Shown one piece after another: positions 9,644-22,400 of a DNA stretch of 64,000 nucleotides (positions within the stretch are counted from its first letter, which is position 1; every line of letters begins with the position of its first letter). This stretch comes from Pinguiococcus pyrenoidosus. Taxonomy: Eukaryota; Sar; Pinguiophyceae; Pinguiochrysidales; Pinguiochrysidaceae. The stretch is taken from assembly GCA_019677205.1 (NCBI GenBank), contig JAAMXY010000718.1, positions 1-64,000 of the forward strand, in the 5' to 3' direction. The notes beneath the pieces are model-generated. The model was not told the origin of the DNA. It searched no databases and worked only from the letters and a program-made list of their open reading frames with translations. A program made the position numbers and the translations under genes.

Positions 9644-10479
9644 TTGCCTTGAGGTGTGCGCTGAAGCGAGACAGCGGCGCGATTCCCGGCAGAAACTGGA
9701 GATCTTCCGCTTCAGCAGGTGCGCGGGAAGTTTGACTTGCCGCCCAACGATAATTTTCAAAATAAATGAAATGGCGATTTGTCGATCGTTTACATCATGT
9801 CCATTTTTGTAATGTAATTCAAAATAATGATTCATCCAATAGATGAAGCTTATGTGAATGAACCAATCCGGCAGTTCAAACTTGCGGCCGTTTCGTGCAT
9901 GTCGCTGTTTTCTATGTTTTCGTATATAATACCAGAAGTGGGATCATCGAAGCTCGGGATTTTATGAAGTCAAATCAAGGGCTCGCGTGAAAACATCCAA
10001 TAAAAATTTCCTAAAGAATTTTTCCAGTACTACTCTTATTTTACAACGAATATAAAATAAACAAAGAGATATAAATGTAAAAGCAACCAATAAAGGAAGG
10101 TTCCCTCGATTTCCCGCCATGCGGCGCTTGTCGTGCTGCCTCTGCTTGGGATTGCCGCTGCGTCGCCGCTGGGCCGATCGTCAAACAAACGCGGCTCGTT
10201 CCATCTTCCGTGCAGACGAAGAGAAAGTCGATTCACCTGCAAAGGAACGATCCCGTGGTCGTCGTGCTGAGCATCGCGGGCTTTGGCGCGTGAAAGGGAT
10301 TTGGCAGTGGCGGGACATCCGCTCCCTCCGCCTACGAAGCCACGACCCGGAGTGGACAGGCGCGGTACCAGGCAGCTCGTTGAGAAGGCGACGTTCACCT
10401 GACAGCAAGAGACGAGAAAGCAAGGCTTGCACAGGGAGGAAGAGGAGGAGGACTACTTGCGCGGCTCGAGACTTGCACG
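9644..10479. other. Divergent intergenic region, AT-rich core, between kinase-Grx and TRRAP
   Basis: No gene is supported. Bases about 9740-10090 are markedly AT-rich compared with the surrounding GC-rich coding sequence (for example runs of TATAATAC and AAATATAAA types). The position between two divergently transcribed genes makes a shared promoter region likely. Open frames at 10119-10526 on the plus strand and their antisense partners look like chance frames. Confidence 0.5.
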
Positions 10480-13400
10480 ATGATATCTTTCACCAATGCG
10501 TCCCGGAAGCTGTTGTCGGACTTTGAGACCGGGCTGAAGGCGGCCACAGATCTTCGCGAGCGCATCGAGATCGTCCACACCATGGAGTACAGCAACTTCC
10601 TGAAGGCTCTCTTCCCCGCCTTCCGCGAGCTGCTGGAGAATCGTCTCAAGCCCCGACTGGTCGACGATGAGCAGAATCGATTCCGGAGCTTGATCCTCGA
10701 GATCCTTCATCGCTTGCCGAACAACGACGTGCTCAAGCCTTACGTGCACGATGTGACGGTGCTGGCGAGGACCGCTCTGAAGGAAGACAACGAGGACAAC
10801 GCGCACACCTGCCTGAAGATTATCTTCGATCTGCACAAGAACTACCGGGAGCTTCTCAAGAGCAACGCGCAGCCGGTCTTAGACATCGTCGCTACGGTGT
10901 ACGAGCAACTCCCGCAGAACGTGCAGCGGCTCTTCGCGCCCTCGACTCAGCCCGGGGCCAATCAGAATGGGACGGACGCCGGCAACGGGAATGGACCGGG
11001 CGCCGGCGGTCAGAAGACCTTCCTAAGGAGCATCGAGAGCTGCAAAGTCCTGATCGAGTGCCCCCTGATCGTTATGCTGCTGTTTCAGCTGTATCCGGCA
11101 TTCATTCAGAGCAACATCAAGCATCTCTTGCCCCTGATGGTCCGCGCGCTGAAGCTCCGAGCGCCTCCCAATGCGCTCCGGATGCAGGAGACGAGGTACA
11201 AGGAGTTCGTGGCCTGTCAGGTGAAGACTCTGAGCTTCCTCACCTACCTGCTACGGAGCTACTCTCAGCTGCTGCTGGAGTACCGCTCGGACATTGCGAC
11301 GAGTGTGATCACGCTGTTTCTGAACTGCCCCGTGGATGCGGTGGCCACGAAGCGGGAGCTGCTCATTGCCACGCGGCACATCCTTGCGACCGAGTTCCGA
11401 GAGGGCTTCAAGTCCCACGTGGACAAGCTCCTGGATGAGAGGACCGTCTTTGGCGTTCGCCGCCATGCCCCCGCGGAAAGCCTGCGACCGCTGGCGTATT
11501 CCACGTTGGCGGACTTCGTCCACTACGTACGGGGCGAGCTGACCCTGCGGCAGCTCGCGAAGGTCGTGCACATCTTCGGCCGCAACATTCACGACTCCAG
11601 CTTGCCCCTGAGTATTCAAGTGACTTCTGTGCGGCTGCTGCTCAACGTGATCGACTACATCTTCCACAAGCACACGGACGATCCGCAGAAGGGCAAGGTC
11701 CTGCTACAGCGGATCCTGAAGACGCTCACCACGAAGGTCGACACCCTGGGGATCTACATCCCCTTGCTGTACGAGGACGAAACCGAGCGGAAGACGGAAA
11801 GAAGGATCAGCGAGGCGGGCCCGGCGCCGCTGCTGAAGGAGATGCTCGGCCTCCAAGCCGCAAACATGAAGCGGGAAGCTCTGCGGCGGGCCGGAGAGAA
11901 CGTTGCCCTCCTGCCCGTTCGACATCGGCCGATGGCGCCCAAGAAGATCCAATGGCATCGCCGGACACAAGAGGAGCAAGACGTGCAGAAGGATCTTCGC
12001 AGTCTCCTGAGGACTATCATCCTGGGCCTCAAGACCGTGTTCTGGTGCATCCTGAACTACGGCAAGGCCAACAACCAGGGCGACGAGGACAAGTTGGGCC
12101 CGAAGTACTCGTTCTCTCCGGAGGAGAGGGAACTCGCAGCGCTCTTCTTCCGCAGCGGACTGAGAACCTGCCAGACGTACTGTAGGCTCGTGGTAGATAC
12201 GGAAGGTGAGGCGAAGGACATGCTCGAGAACTTCGCGGGCGCGTTCACGGTCCTTGATGCCTACAACTTCAAGACGACCGTCGGAGAGAGTGTCCCCCTG
12301 CTGGTGACGGAAGTCGCGCGCAACGAGACACTCTTCACGATCGCGCAGCACCTGCTGGCCAACTCCAACGTGAGCGCCGCCTTCGCGCAAGTCCTGCTGG
12401 ATTTCCTGCTCCCACGCATCCACCTGATCAGCGTCCGGCCCGGCGAGCAGCCGCCCAGCCAGGAGAACGAGGAGAAGCGGTCTGACGGGTCGCTGAAGCA
12501 GAGGCCTGCGAGCGAGGCCTCGATCCTCCTGCGGCTTTTCAAGATCACCTTCGGATCTGTGACGCTCTTCCACCAGAACGAAGAGATCTTGCGGCCGCAC
12601 TTGCAGAACATCGTGTGGGGTTGCCTGCGGCATTGCGCAATCTGCGACGCGCCGGGAAACTTCTTCGTCCTCCTGCGGTCGCTCTTCCGGAGCATCTCCG
12701 GCGGGAAGTTCGAGAACTCCTACGGTGAACTGAAGGCACTCCTGCCGGTAATTCTCACGAGCTTCCTGCGCCTCTATCGCAGCGCGGTGGACGAGACGAT
12801 AAGAAGCATCATCATCGAGCTGTCCTTGATTATCCCAAGCAAGCTGAGCTATCTGCTCCCGCATCTTCCGCTCTTGATGCATCTGATGCTGGAGGCGCTG
12901 CGTTCGGAAGGGGAGTTGGTGAACTTGGGCATCCGAACGTTCGAGTTCTGGGTGGACAACCTGAACCCGGACTTCCTGTACAGCATCCTTGAGCAGGACG
13001 AGAAGCTCCTGACGGAGGTCATGCTCTCGATTGCGTCACACCTTCGACCTGCCCCGTATCCGTACGGGATGCTGGCCTTGCGCCTCCTTGGGAAGCTGGG
13101 GGGCAAGAACCGGCGCTTCCTCGGCCGCTCCCTAGCCCTGGAGCGTGGCGAGCAGATGGACGGTCGGAGAGTTTATCAGGTGTCGATGGACGCAGAGCGA
13201 GCAGCAGAGGCGAGCCTGGAAGCGTCGGACGGGTTCCCAAGTGATCGTTTCAACCTGCGCTTCCAGTGGAATGGCGGAGAGGACTTGGCAGCGGCCAATG
13301 CCACCCCGAGCTTCGCCTTGCCTCTAGACGGATCGGTGAATCGAGCTGTCTACATTCTTCGGCGGGCGAATGAAGTGGCCATCCTCGCGAAGACTGGGCT

Positions 13401-16400
13401 CGCGCTGCCTGTGAAGTACGGGTCCAAGTCCCGCGCCGGCCCGCTGCCGGAGGTGAAGGGCGTCCCTCAAGACGCGCAGAGCACCGGGAAGGCGACGTGC
13501 TTCCATGCCACTCTGGTCAGCAGCTTCCAGCTGCTGCGGCAGCTCCTCGCGCAGATGATTCCCCCTAGCCTGCATAGTGCCGACTTCAAGATCTGCACAA
13601 GCGCGGAAGAGCGGACTGGACTGCAGGAAGCTCGCGAGGTCTACGAGAAGGGCGGATACATCGGCGAGAACCACGCGACCGCCCTTCTGCAAAGGGACAA
13701 GAAGGCGCTGATGGAGGTGATGCGGGGTCTCATGCTCGCGATCAGCGTAGACGTCCTCGAGACGGGAGCGACCCCGGTGTTCATCGAGGTATGCCGGCTT
13801 TCTCTGAAGTCCATGGCGTCGGGGGAGCTGCCCTGGATACCCGCTCGTATGGAACAGAATCCTTCCGTGATATGGAGACATCGGAAAAGGTCCTGCTCTG
13901 CTCAGGAGTGCAAGGGCACCGTGAGCATGATCTTCTTGGTGGACATCCTTGCCGAAGAGACCTGCGCGGTCACCGGAGAGTGTACGCCATGGGGCATCCG
14001 CGCTCTGCAGATCCTCGTCCAGTGCGTTCGCGAGCTTGACGGCTACCAGGGCGGGGCCACGATCGCTCACTTCCAGAACATGGTGTGTTTGTCCATCTAC
14101 GACGCGTTCATCTCCATTTTGTACCGCGGTACGTGGAGACAGAAGACGGCCGCGTTCAAGGCGCTCCAACGGCTGGCGGTCTTCCTCCCGCGGGAGACGC
14201 TCCGACAAGCCACACACGTCCTCCTGGACGGACTCTTCTTTGCGCTGCAGGAGACCCCTCTGGAGCTAGCGACGAGTCTCGTGGACGAGGCCACGAAGGT
14301 GATCGATGCTCTATTCCCCCTCGTGCAGGCATCGACGTCGGTGCAGCCGTCCCCGCCGGGATCTCTTGCGGACGCCGCTGGGAACCCGGCATTTCAGCGA
14401 TCAGTCGTCAAGGTGGAGGAACGAGACCTCAGTCGAGGCCTCCCGCAAGGCGGCGCTGGCTCGTCCAGTGCCAACGCCATGATTGATATCAACGCGGCGG
14501 GTGAGGTCGCGCGCTCCCGCCTTTGCCCGAACCTTGCCAGCAGCGGGCCTTTCGCTCGCCTCCTCGCCCAGTATGCGACGAAGCGAGTCTGCACCATGCT
14601 GCAGATTCCCATTCACATCCTGCTCCGCCCGCTGGAGATGCTCCTGGAGGAGAAGCTTTCAGCCAAGCGACTGCTGGGCTTGACGCTGCCAGCCCAGCTG
14701 GGAATTCTGGACAGCATGGTGTACTACATTGGGAACACCCCAAAGGTTTCGAGAGGCATGGAGAATCAGCTCCTGATGGTGCTGAGAGATACGATCAGCC
14801 TGGCCGATCGGCAAATGGAGAAGGACGAGCTCCTCATGGCGTCCAACTGGCTCAAGCAGCAGGCGGCGCAAGTGCACGCGGCTCAGAAATGCCCGCAGTT
14901 GCTGCACTTCGCGAAGTACCAGTGCAACCACTTGACGACCGAGGTCGCGTCGTCCGTTCCGCTTGCGATGCCCAGCACGATCCAGATCCGCCTTGCAGCA
15001 ATCAGCTTGATTCAGGTCGTCCATCACAAGATGCCGGAGCTCATCTTCGCTGCGGACGAGACGAAACGGGACGACGTCACTCCTCAGGCGGCGCCATCTC
15101 TGGTCTTGGTAGCGGAGGAGCGCAAGAAGCTCTTCCATAGCTACGTGAAGCTGCTGGTGAAGAATGTCTCCGGTAGGAGTGAGGGACCCGTGGTGAACAT
15201 GGCGACGGTCACGCTGCACCAGATCGTGGTGTCAGCCCGGCAGAGGAAGGACGGAGCCGTGCCGCATGCCGTCTTGCAGTCGTGCATGAAGCCGCTACTG
15301 GAGCACCTTTCCGACTACAAGCGCCTCACGCTGCCCGCTCTGAAGGCTCTCGCTCGCCTTCTGGAGCTCTTCAGCAACTGGTTCCATGAAAAGTTGGGCG
15401 AGAAGCTGCTCGACCACTTGAAGGCTTGGACCGGACCGGACAAGGTCGATAGCCCCAGCTCATGGAAGACGGGCGAAGAGCTTCTGATTGCCGCGAGTCT
15501 GATAGACCTGTTTCACCTCCTACCGCCGCATCTGCAGTTCATGGACAACCTCGTGAAAACGACGATGATGCTGGAGGCACAGCGGCCGAAGTATCTCGAG
15601 CATGGCAACCCCAGAAGCCCCTTCCGCGAGCCGCTGCTTCGATACCTCATCAAGCTGCCAGAGGAGTCTCTGAAGTACTTCATCAACCCCGAGCGCCTGA
15701 GATACCGTGGGGAGCTGTATTCGGCGACCGGAGGTTCCGACCAGCAGGCGATCACCTACGCGAGCCTCTTCCAAGAGCTGATACGACTAGAGGTCGCGCA
15801 ACCGCTTCGGCAAGCGCTGTCGACGGCACCGCTCGTGGATCATCTACTACGAGTCTGCATGCTTGAGATCTACACGTCCGTGAAGCAGATGCACGCCGCG
15901 GAGGCGGCGCGGAGAACGTCGTCGACTCAAGGGGGAGTCGCCGCTCAGCAGCAACCTCCTCGATTGGAGGCGCATGGCAGCCCGCGCATGCAGGGTGGTC
16001 TCGCCGCAGTCGGGACGGCCGTTCCGAGCGCAAGTGATGGCAGCGTGACCACTGCGGGTCCGGGAGCTGCACTGGCTCGCCCGACCGGCGTTCACGGCAG
16101 TGCGCCGAGGCAGGCCGCGGTGAAGCCCGAGCAGAACGCGAAGATGGACGCCCTCGACCCGAGCCTGCTGGAGCTCCACTACCAGGGCCTGCTTCTGATT
16201 CGCACGCTTGGCACCTTCGATCCGACATTCATTCCACGGAACCGGGTCGTCCTCGACTGCATCCGGATCATTTGGCGCTCGGTCTCGAGGCAGACCCGCC
16301 TGAAGAACGAGGATCACTTGAACACGAGGCACCAGGACGAGAACCGCATTCTCGTGGAGTGCTTCCTCTGCTACTGCAGAGAGAGGCCGGAGCACGTCGA

Positions 16401-19400
16401 GATCCTTTTCGATATGCTGAGCATCTTCATCCAGCCGACGGTGACTGACTTCACGTTCCTCCAGGAGTTCTACGCGACGGAGCTGCCGCGGACCTACAGC
16501 GCCGCGAACAAGAAGGAGATCCTGTGGTACTGGCTCGGCATCTTGATGGAGCCTACGATTCACGAAGAGCTGCGGGTCTTGGGACTTCAGCGGCTGATCA
16601 CGCCCATGCTGGCGTACACGTTTGCAGAGAAGAAGCACGAAATTCCCGAGATCATCGACGGCAAGATGATCCAGGAGTTCATGAAGACTGCGTACCACAG
16701 CAGTAGACTGCCTCACTATTCGGAGCCGCTGAAGATCGAGCTGCTCAAGCTGGCAACCCTCCTGATCGAGCATCTCGGCGATGAGCTGATCGACCACCGC
16801 CGGGAGCTCATCAAGTTTGCCTGGAACCACCTGAAGGCTGACGACAGCTTCAGCAAGAAGTGGGCCTATGTGAATGTCTGTCGCTTCATCGCGGTGTACG
16901 AGACCCCGGCGAAGATCATCCTGCAGGTGTACGTCGCGCTCCTGAGGACGTTCCAGCCAGATGATCGTGGCCTCGTGCGAGCGGCCCTGGACATCCTGGT
17001 TCCCGCCCTGCAAGACCGGCTGGACGCCGACGACTTCTACAAGAGCCTCCGGTGGACGAGGAAAATTATGTACGAGGATGGCCACACGCTGCCGCAGCTC
17101 GTCCATATGTGGCACTTGATTACCCGGCATCCCACGCTCTTCTACAGCTACCGGGTGCAGTTTGTGCCGCAGATGGTCAATTCCTTGAACCGCGTGGGCC
17201 TCCCGCCAAGCACCCACATCGAGAATCGGCATCTCGCGATCGGGCTGGTGGACCTCATCCTGTCTTGGGAGCAGCATCGGCGGGACCGCATCAAGTTGAA
17301 GCAGGAGGCTGGCATTGACGACCGGCCGAGCAAGCAGGACGACCGCAGCGCCGCTGCGGCCGGCAGCGACCGAAAGCGGAAGCTCGAAGCCCCGGAGCAT
17401 CCACCGGAAGGCAAGATGCGCCTCGAGTCTGGCCAGGCCGCGCCGGTCTCGAAGGGAGAGCACCCGGCCCCAGGCGGTGCGAGGCAAGGAGCGGCGGGCC
17501 GGGAACGGGCCGGTCCGGATGGGCGGCCCCATGGCGGGAATCGCTCGGGGTCGTCCGCCGAGGATGACTTCAAGCTTTCGCCTTCCATGGTGGAGCTGAT
17601 CACCAACTTCCTCGTGCGGATAAGCTTGTTTGCGTCGGACAACAAGGATGAGAATGTCGTGAGCCTGACCCCTAGGTGTATTCGTCTGCTACGGCGGACT
17701 CTGCAGCTTTGGGAAGACGCGAACATCAAGGTGGTCTACTTCGAGAAGATCATCCACATGTCGCAGTCGGAGCAGTCCCCGTCGCCGTCCCTGTATGCGA
17801 CTTGCCTGGATATCCTCAACGAAGTGCTGTCGGCGCCGTCGCGGCCGAACCCTTTCTTCCTCCAGCACGTACAGAAGCTGCAGGTCCTGGTGCTCCTCTG
17901 CTTCGAGGAGAACAGCGAGAAGGTGGTGGAGAAGCTGGCGCTGTTCCTGAAGCAGGTTGGGCGGCTCTATCCCGCCAGAGCCCCTCCGCTCGAGCTGAGC
18001 AATCCGAAATGCCAATTCTACAACCGGATCAAGCGGGTGATGGAGGATCATCTCAACGAGGCCCTGAACCACGTGTCCCATTCCAGCAGCAAGTCCTCGG
18101 AGCGCTCCTCAAAGGACACGAAGGACTCGAAGTCGAAACCCAGCAGCGGCGCCTCTGCGCAAGATGCGGCGACCAAGTCCTACGCGCCATATCGAGTCGT
18201 GAAGGTGCTCAAGGCCATGTGTGAGAGCATGCCCGAGTATGTGGAGAACCACGTCTCCGTCATCTGCAAGCTCTTCCAGAAGCTGGGGCAGGAGCATGTG
18301 AAGCTTAGCACGCAGGCCCAGCAACCCACTTACGCAACCGTTCCGTCGCCCTTGGGAGACGCCGGGGCTGGAGCGCACACTCCGAAGGTAATGGCGACGC
18401 CGAGCTGCGCGGTTCTGGGCGAGTTCATCCAGGTCAAGCCATCCTATAGCTACGTGTCCCGAGCATACCATGGCTCGGCGGCGGCAGTCCTTCGCGGGGA
18501 GAAGACGAGCCAGGAGCTCGAGACTCTGCTCATCATCATTGAGCTGCTGGGCGCGCTTGTTCGGCTGAACAAGCTGAGCGATTGGCGAAGATCCTTCATC
18601 AACGTGCTAAGCAGCTGCGTCGAGAAGAGCATGAGCATCCGTCTGCTGCTGAAGGTCATGGAAATCATCGCAGAATGGCTGTTCTCGACCAGATCCATTC
18701 TGACGCAGAAGGAGAAGATCTCGTTCCTCGGGCGGATGATGGGTTTGGATCGTTTGCCAGAGTTCGAAGCCCAAGTGCTGGCTCGTCGGCTGTACTCGAT
18801 CATCTGGAATCTCTGCAACCTTGCTGAGAAGGATCCCACAAAGCATGGTTGGATCTTTGAGCACGCGGCGAATCCCGTGCTGGCCGGAATGCTGACGGCC
18901 CATGCCGACTTGCGCAGCCGCTTCATCTCGATCGCAAAGAAGCGCTACAACAACGTGTCGAAGATCCTTTGCTCGGCCGTTGAGCAGGACTGGGAGTCGG
19001 TCTCGGGACGGCACTGGGTGACCATCCTCGTGGAGCTCCTGCTGATGTCGACGACCTCGAGGTCCGTGACCAACACCGGCCGAAGAAGGACGCTTTCGAT
19101 TGCCGCCCCGGACACCTTGGAGGTGCGAGCCAGCTTCCAGGCCTTCCGAAATGCCGCGACAGGGCAGCAGCCGCAGACGTCGACGGCATTGATCCGCTCG
19201 GATGAGGTGCTGATGGACAGCATGCGCCAGCTCATCCACGCGGATCCTCAGCTTGCGGACGCACACTTCTATGTCATGTGGCCGGCAGCGTGGAAGCAGA
19301 TCTCGCAAGGCTTGAGGGACGGCCTCGTGGAGAAGCTCGTCCACCTCCTCGCCCGTCCGTATCATCGGCAGTCGCTCGCCTTGCCGCTGTGGTCGCAGAA

Positions 19401-22400
19401 GCGCTTCGGCGTGCTCTACAACATCGTGCAGGTCTGGATGAATACCATCCGTTTCACCAGCCCGTTGCCGTCCATTCCTCAGGAGCTTCTGGGGTCGATG
19501 GCCATCAACTACGGCGTCTGGTTCCAGGTCCTGCCCATCATGGAGCATCACGTGGAGCTGACCGTTGGCGTCGTGAAGGACGGCTGGATGCGCCGGCTGG
19601 TGTACATGTACAAGCAGTTGGGCCTGGACGACACTGCGCTAGCCTTGAATCGTCGATTCTGCATCAGCCCCTACAGCCAGGCCGGTCTGAGCCTGGAGAG
19701 ATACGGCTACCATGAGCTCGCGCAGCAGACGTATCTCCGAGCCATCCAGGAGCAGCAGATGGCCGAAGCGGCTGCGAAGGACAAGGCGCTGGGGAGCCCT
19801 CGCAAGCTGTCCGTACGTGACTACGAGCTGGAGCTCTGGGAGGAGCGGTGGATCGAATGCTCCCGAGAGCTCTGCCAGTGGTCGGTCCTCAAGGATTTTG
19901 CGCAGAAGCTGGAGCACCCCGATCTGATGCTGGAAAGCGGAGCCAAGTCACATGACTGGTCACTTGTGCTGAAGACCTTGAAGGCGCCGACGACCATGGC
20001 CGAGCAAGCAAGTGGCTCCCCGTATCATCGCCTCTTCGACATCTACATCACGCTGACGGAGGGCAGACTGGACGAGGTGGAGAAGCAGTGTGCCCAGTGC
20101 GTGCAGATTGCCCTACACAAGTGGCGCATCCTCCCTTCGCCCCTGATGCCCACCGTGGAGCATGAGAACATCCTGCACCTCTTCCACCAGCTCGTCGAGC
20201 TGCGCGAGTCGGGTCAGATCATGCTGGAAGTTCGGAACCATGCCAGCAAGAAGACGTATCCCGATCTCAAGAACGTCCTCACCTCTTGGAGAGATCGGCT
20301 GCCAAACGACTGGGAGCCGGTGCACAGGTGGGACTCGCTCTTCTTCTGGAGAAACCAGGTCTTCGAGACCATTGCGAAGGCGTTTCAGTGGGGCGAAGCG
20401 TCCAAGGTCGCCTTTCTGCACGACACGCCGTGGACGGTCATCAAGCAGGCGAGCATCGCGAGGCATCAGCACATGCAAGACGTGAGCTTGCAGTACCTGG
20501 CCAAGCTCCAAGGCGTATCCACAATGGACGTCGAAGACGCCTTCGACAAGCTTCGCGAGCAGATTGTCATCTGCATGAACTATCCGAAGGAGATGCACGG
20601 GGGCCTGAACATGATAAACAACACCAACCTGGAGTACTTCAATGAGAAGCAAAAGTCCGAGCTTTTCCGCCTGAAGGCCGAGTTCTATCGAAGGTTGGGG
20701 CAGTCCCGGGAAGCCTTTGAGAGCTTCGGGCAGGCTGCGGCCCTCTGTCCCAAGTACGGAAAAGCCTGGCTGACGTGGGGCGAGTACTGCGACACGATCT
20801 TCCAGGGGAACCAGCAGACCCTGGAGTACGCGGTGCATGCGCTGGCCTGCTACCTCCAAGCCGTCGCGCAGGATCCCACCGGCTCCCGCATGGTGCTGGC
20901 TAGGGCCTTGTGGCTGCTGAGCCGCGACGACGGCGACTTGAAGCTCGCGCAGTGCTTCGAGTTCTATGGGTCTGGCGTCCCCGAGTGGTGCTGGATTCTC
21001 TGGATCCCGCAGCTGCTCAGCAATCTGTGCCGACCCTACGGCAGACACATGACGTCGGTGCTGCAGGCTCTGTGCCTGCACTTCCCTCAAGCGATCTACT
21101 GCACGCTTCGAGCGTTCCTGCTCGAGCGACGGGAAGTGCGCAAGCTGGAAAGGTCGTCCCTGGAGAAGGCCAGGACGCCCAATCCTTCGGAGTCGTGCAC
21201 CGGGGATCTCATGAGCGTGCTCCGGCGCAACCACCCGGTGCTTGGCGGGGAGATTGAGTCCATCCTCGAGGAGATCATCGTGCAGTTCCGACCCGTTCCC
21301 GAGGAAGAGCTCCTCAGTGCGATGCAGGCGCTGCTTTCGAAGTCGTCTCGCGAAGTGGACATTCCGGGAGCGGCTCAGCCTCCCGAGCCGATCAGCGCTC
21401 ACCTCTATCGCATTCAGATGAAGTTCTTCCCGGCGAGCACGGAGAGCCGGAAGCACAGCCTCTTCGTCAAGGAATACAAGGCGCTCTTCGAGGCGGACTT
21501 CGGCGGAAGCGGGGCGTCCGTCTCGAAAATGTCCTTCGCGGAGGTCATTGCGCGGCTGCGCAAGTGGAAGCGGATTCTCCTTCATGTCGTGCCAGCGTCT
21601 GGCCAGACCGTGCCTCTCCATGCCTGTAGCCGCCAGTTGGCACAGCTGCACATCGACTACAATCCCTGGGCGGGTTGTAGCGGCACTCGTGGCGGGGGAC
21701 TGACGGCTCTTGAGATCCCCGGCTTGTACCAGGGGTCGCTCGGCGAGCCCCGGCCCGACCTGCACGCCAAGGTGCAGCGCTTCTGCCCCGCGGTGACGTT
21801 CCTGACGACCAATGGACAGACCTTCCGGCGCCTCGCTCTCCTGGGTTCGGACGGGCGCGCCTACCATTTCGACGTCCAGTTCGCGACGGCGCACGCGACG
21901 CGCGCTCACGAGCGAGCTATACAGTTGTACGCGGTCGTCAATCAGGCGTTGGAGGCGAACGCGCTTGCGCGGAACGCGCATCTGTACACGGTGTCGCCGT
22001 CCGTGGTGCCGATCACCCCAAGGACGCGGCTGCAGGAGGCGCTCCCGGGGTCCTGCACACTGCAGACGGTCTACGAGAGCTTCTGCGGAGCGGAAGGCAA
22101 GGATCCGGACCACCTGATCTTCGCGACCCGCCACCGCGTGCAAGAAGCGAAGGCGATGACGGGCGGCACCTCCAATGAAGGTTCCAAGGAGCAAGGGAAG
22201 AAGCTGGAGACCATCCTGCAGACGTCCAAAGCATCGGATCACGCGTCGTCAGAGGCCCTGCTGCGGTACCTGCTGAAAACCGTCCGGTATCCAAGCGAGG
22301 TCTGGCTCTTCCGAAACAAGTTTGCGACGCAGCTGGGCCTCGCTTCCATGCTTCACTACGTGCTGTCCGGTTCGGACCAGTCGCCCCCAAAGGTCCGCTT

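Noticed and set aside
15847-17532. 561-codon minus-strand open frame
   Set aside because: Antisense shadow of TRRAP; no domain or helical pattern is independent of the sense strand.
20113-22242. 709-codon minus-strand open frame
   Set aside because: It is antisense to the FAT and kinase-like domains of TRRAP. Its composition (many His, Arg, Leu, Gln) is that of a complement of a biased coding sequence.
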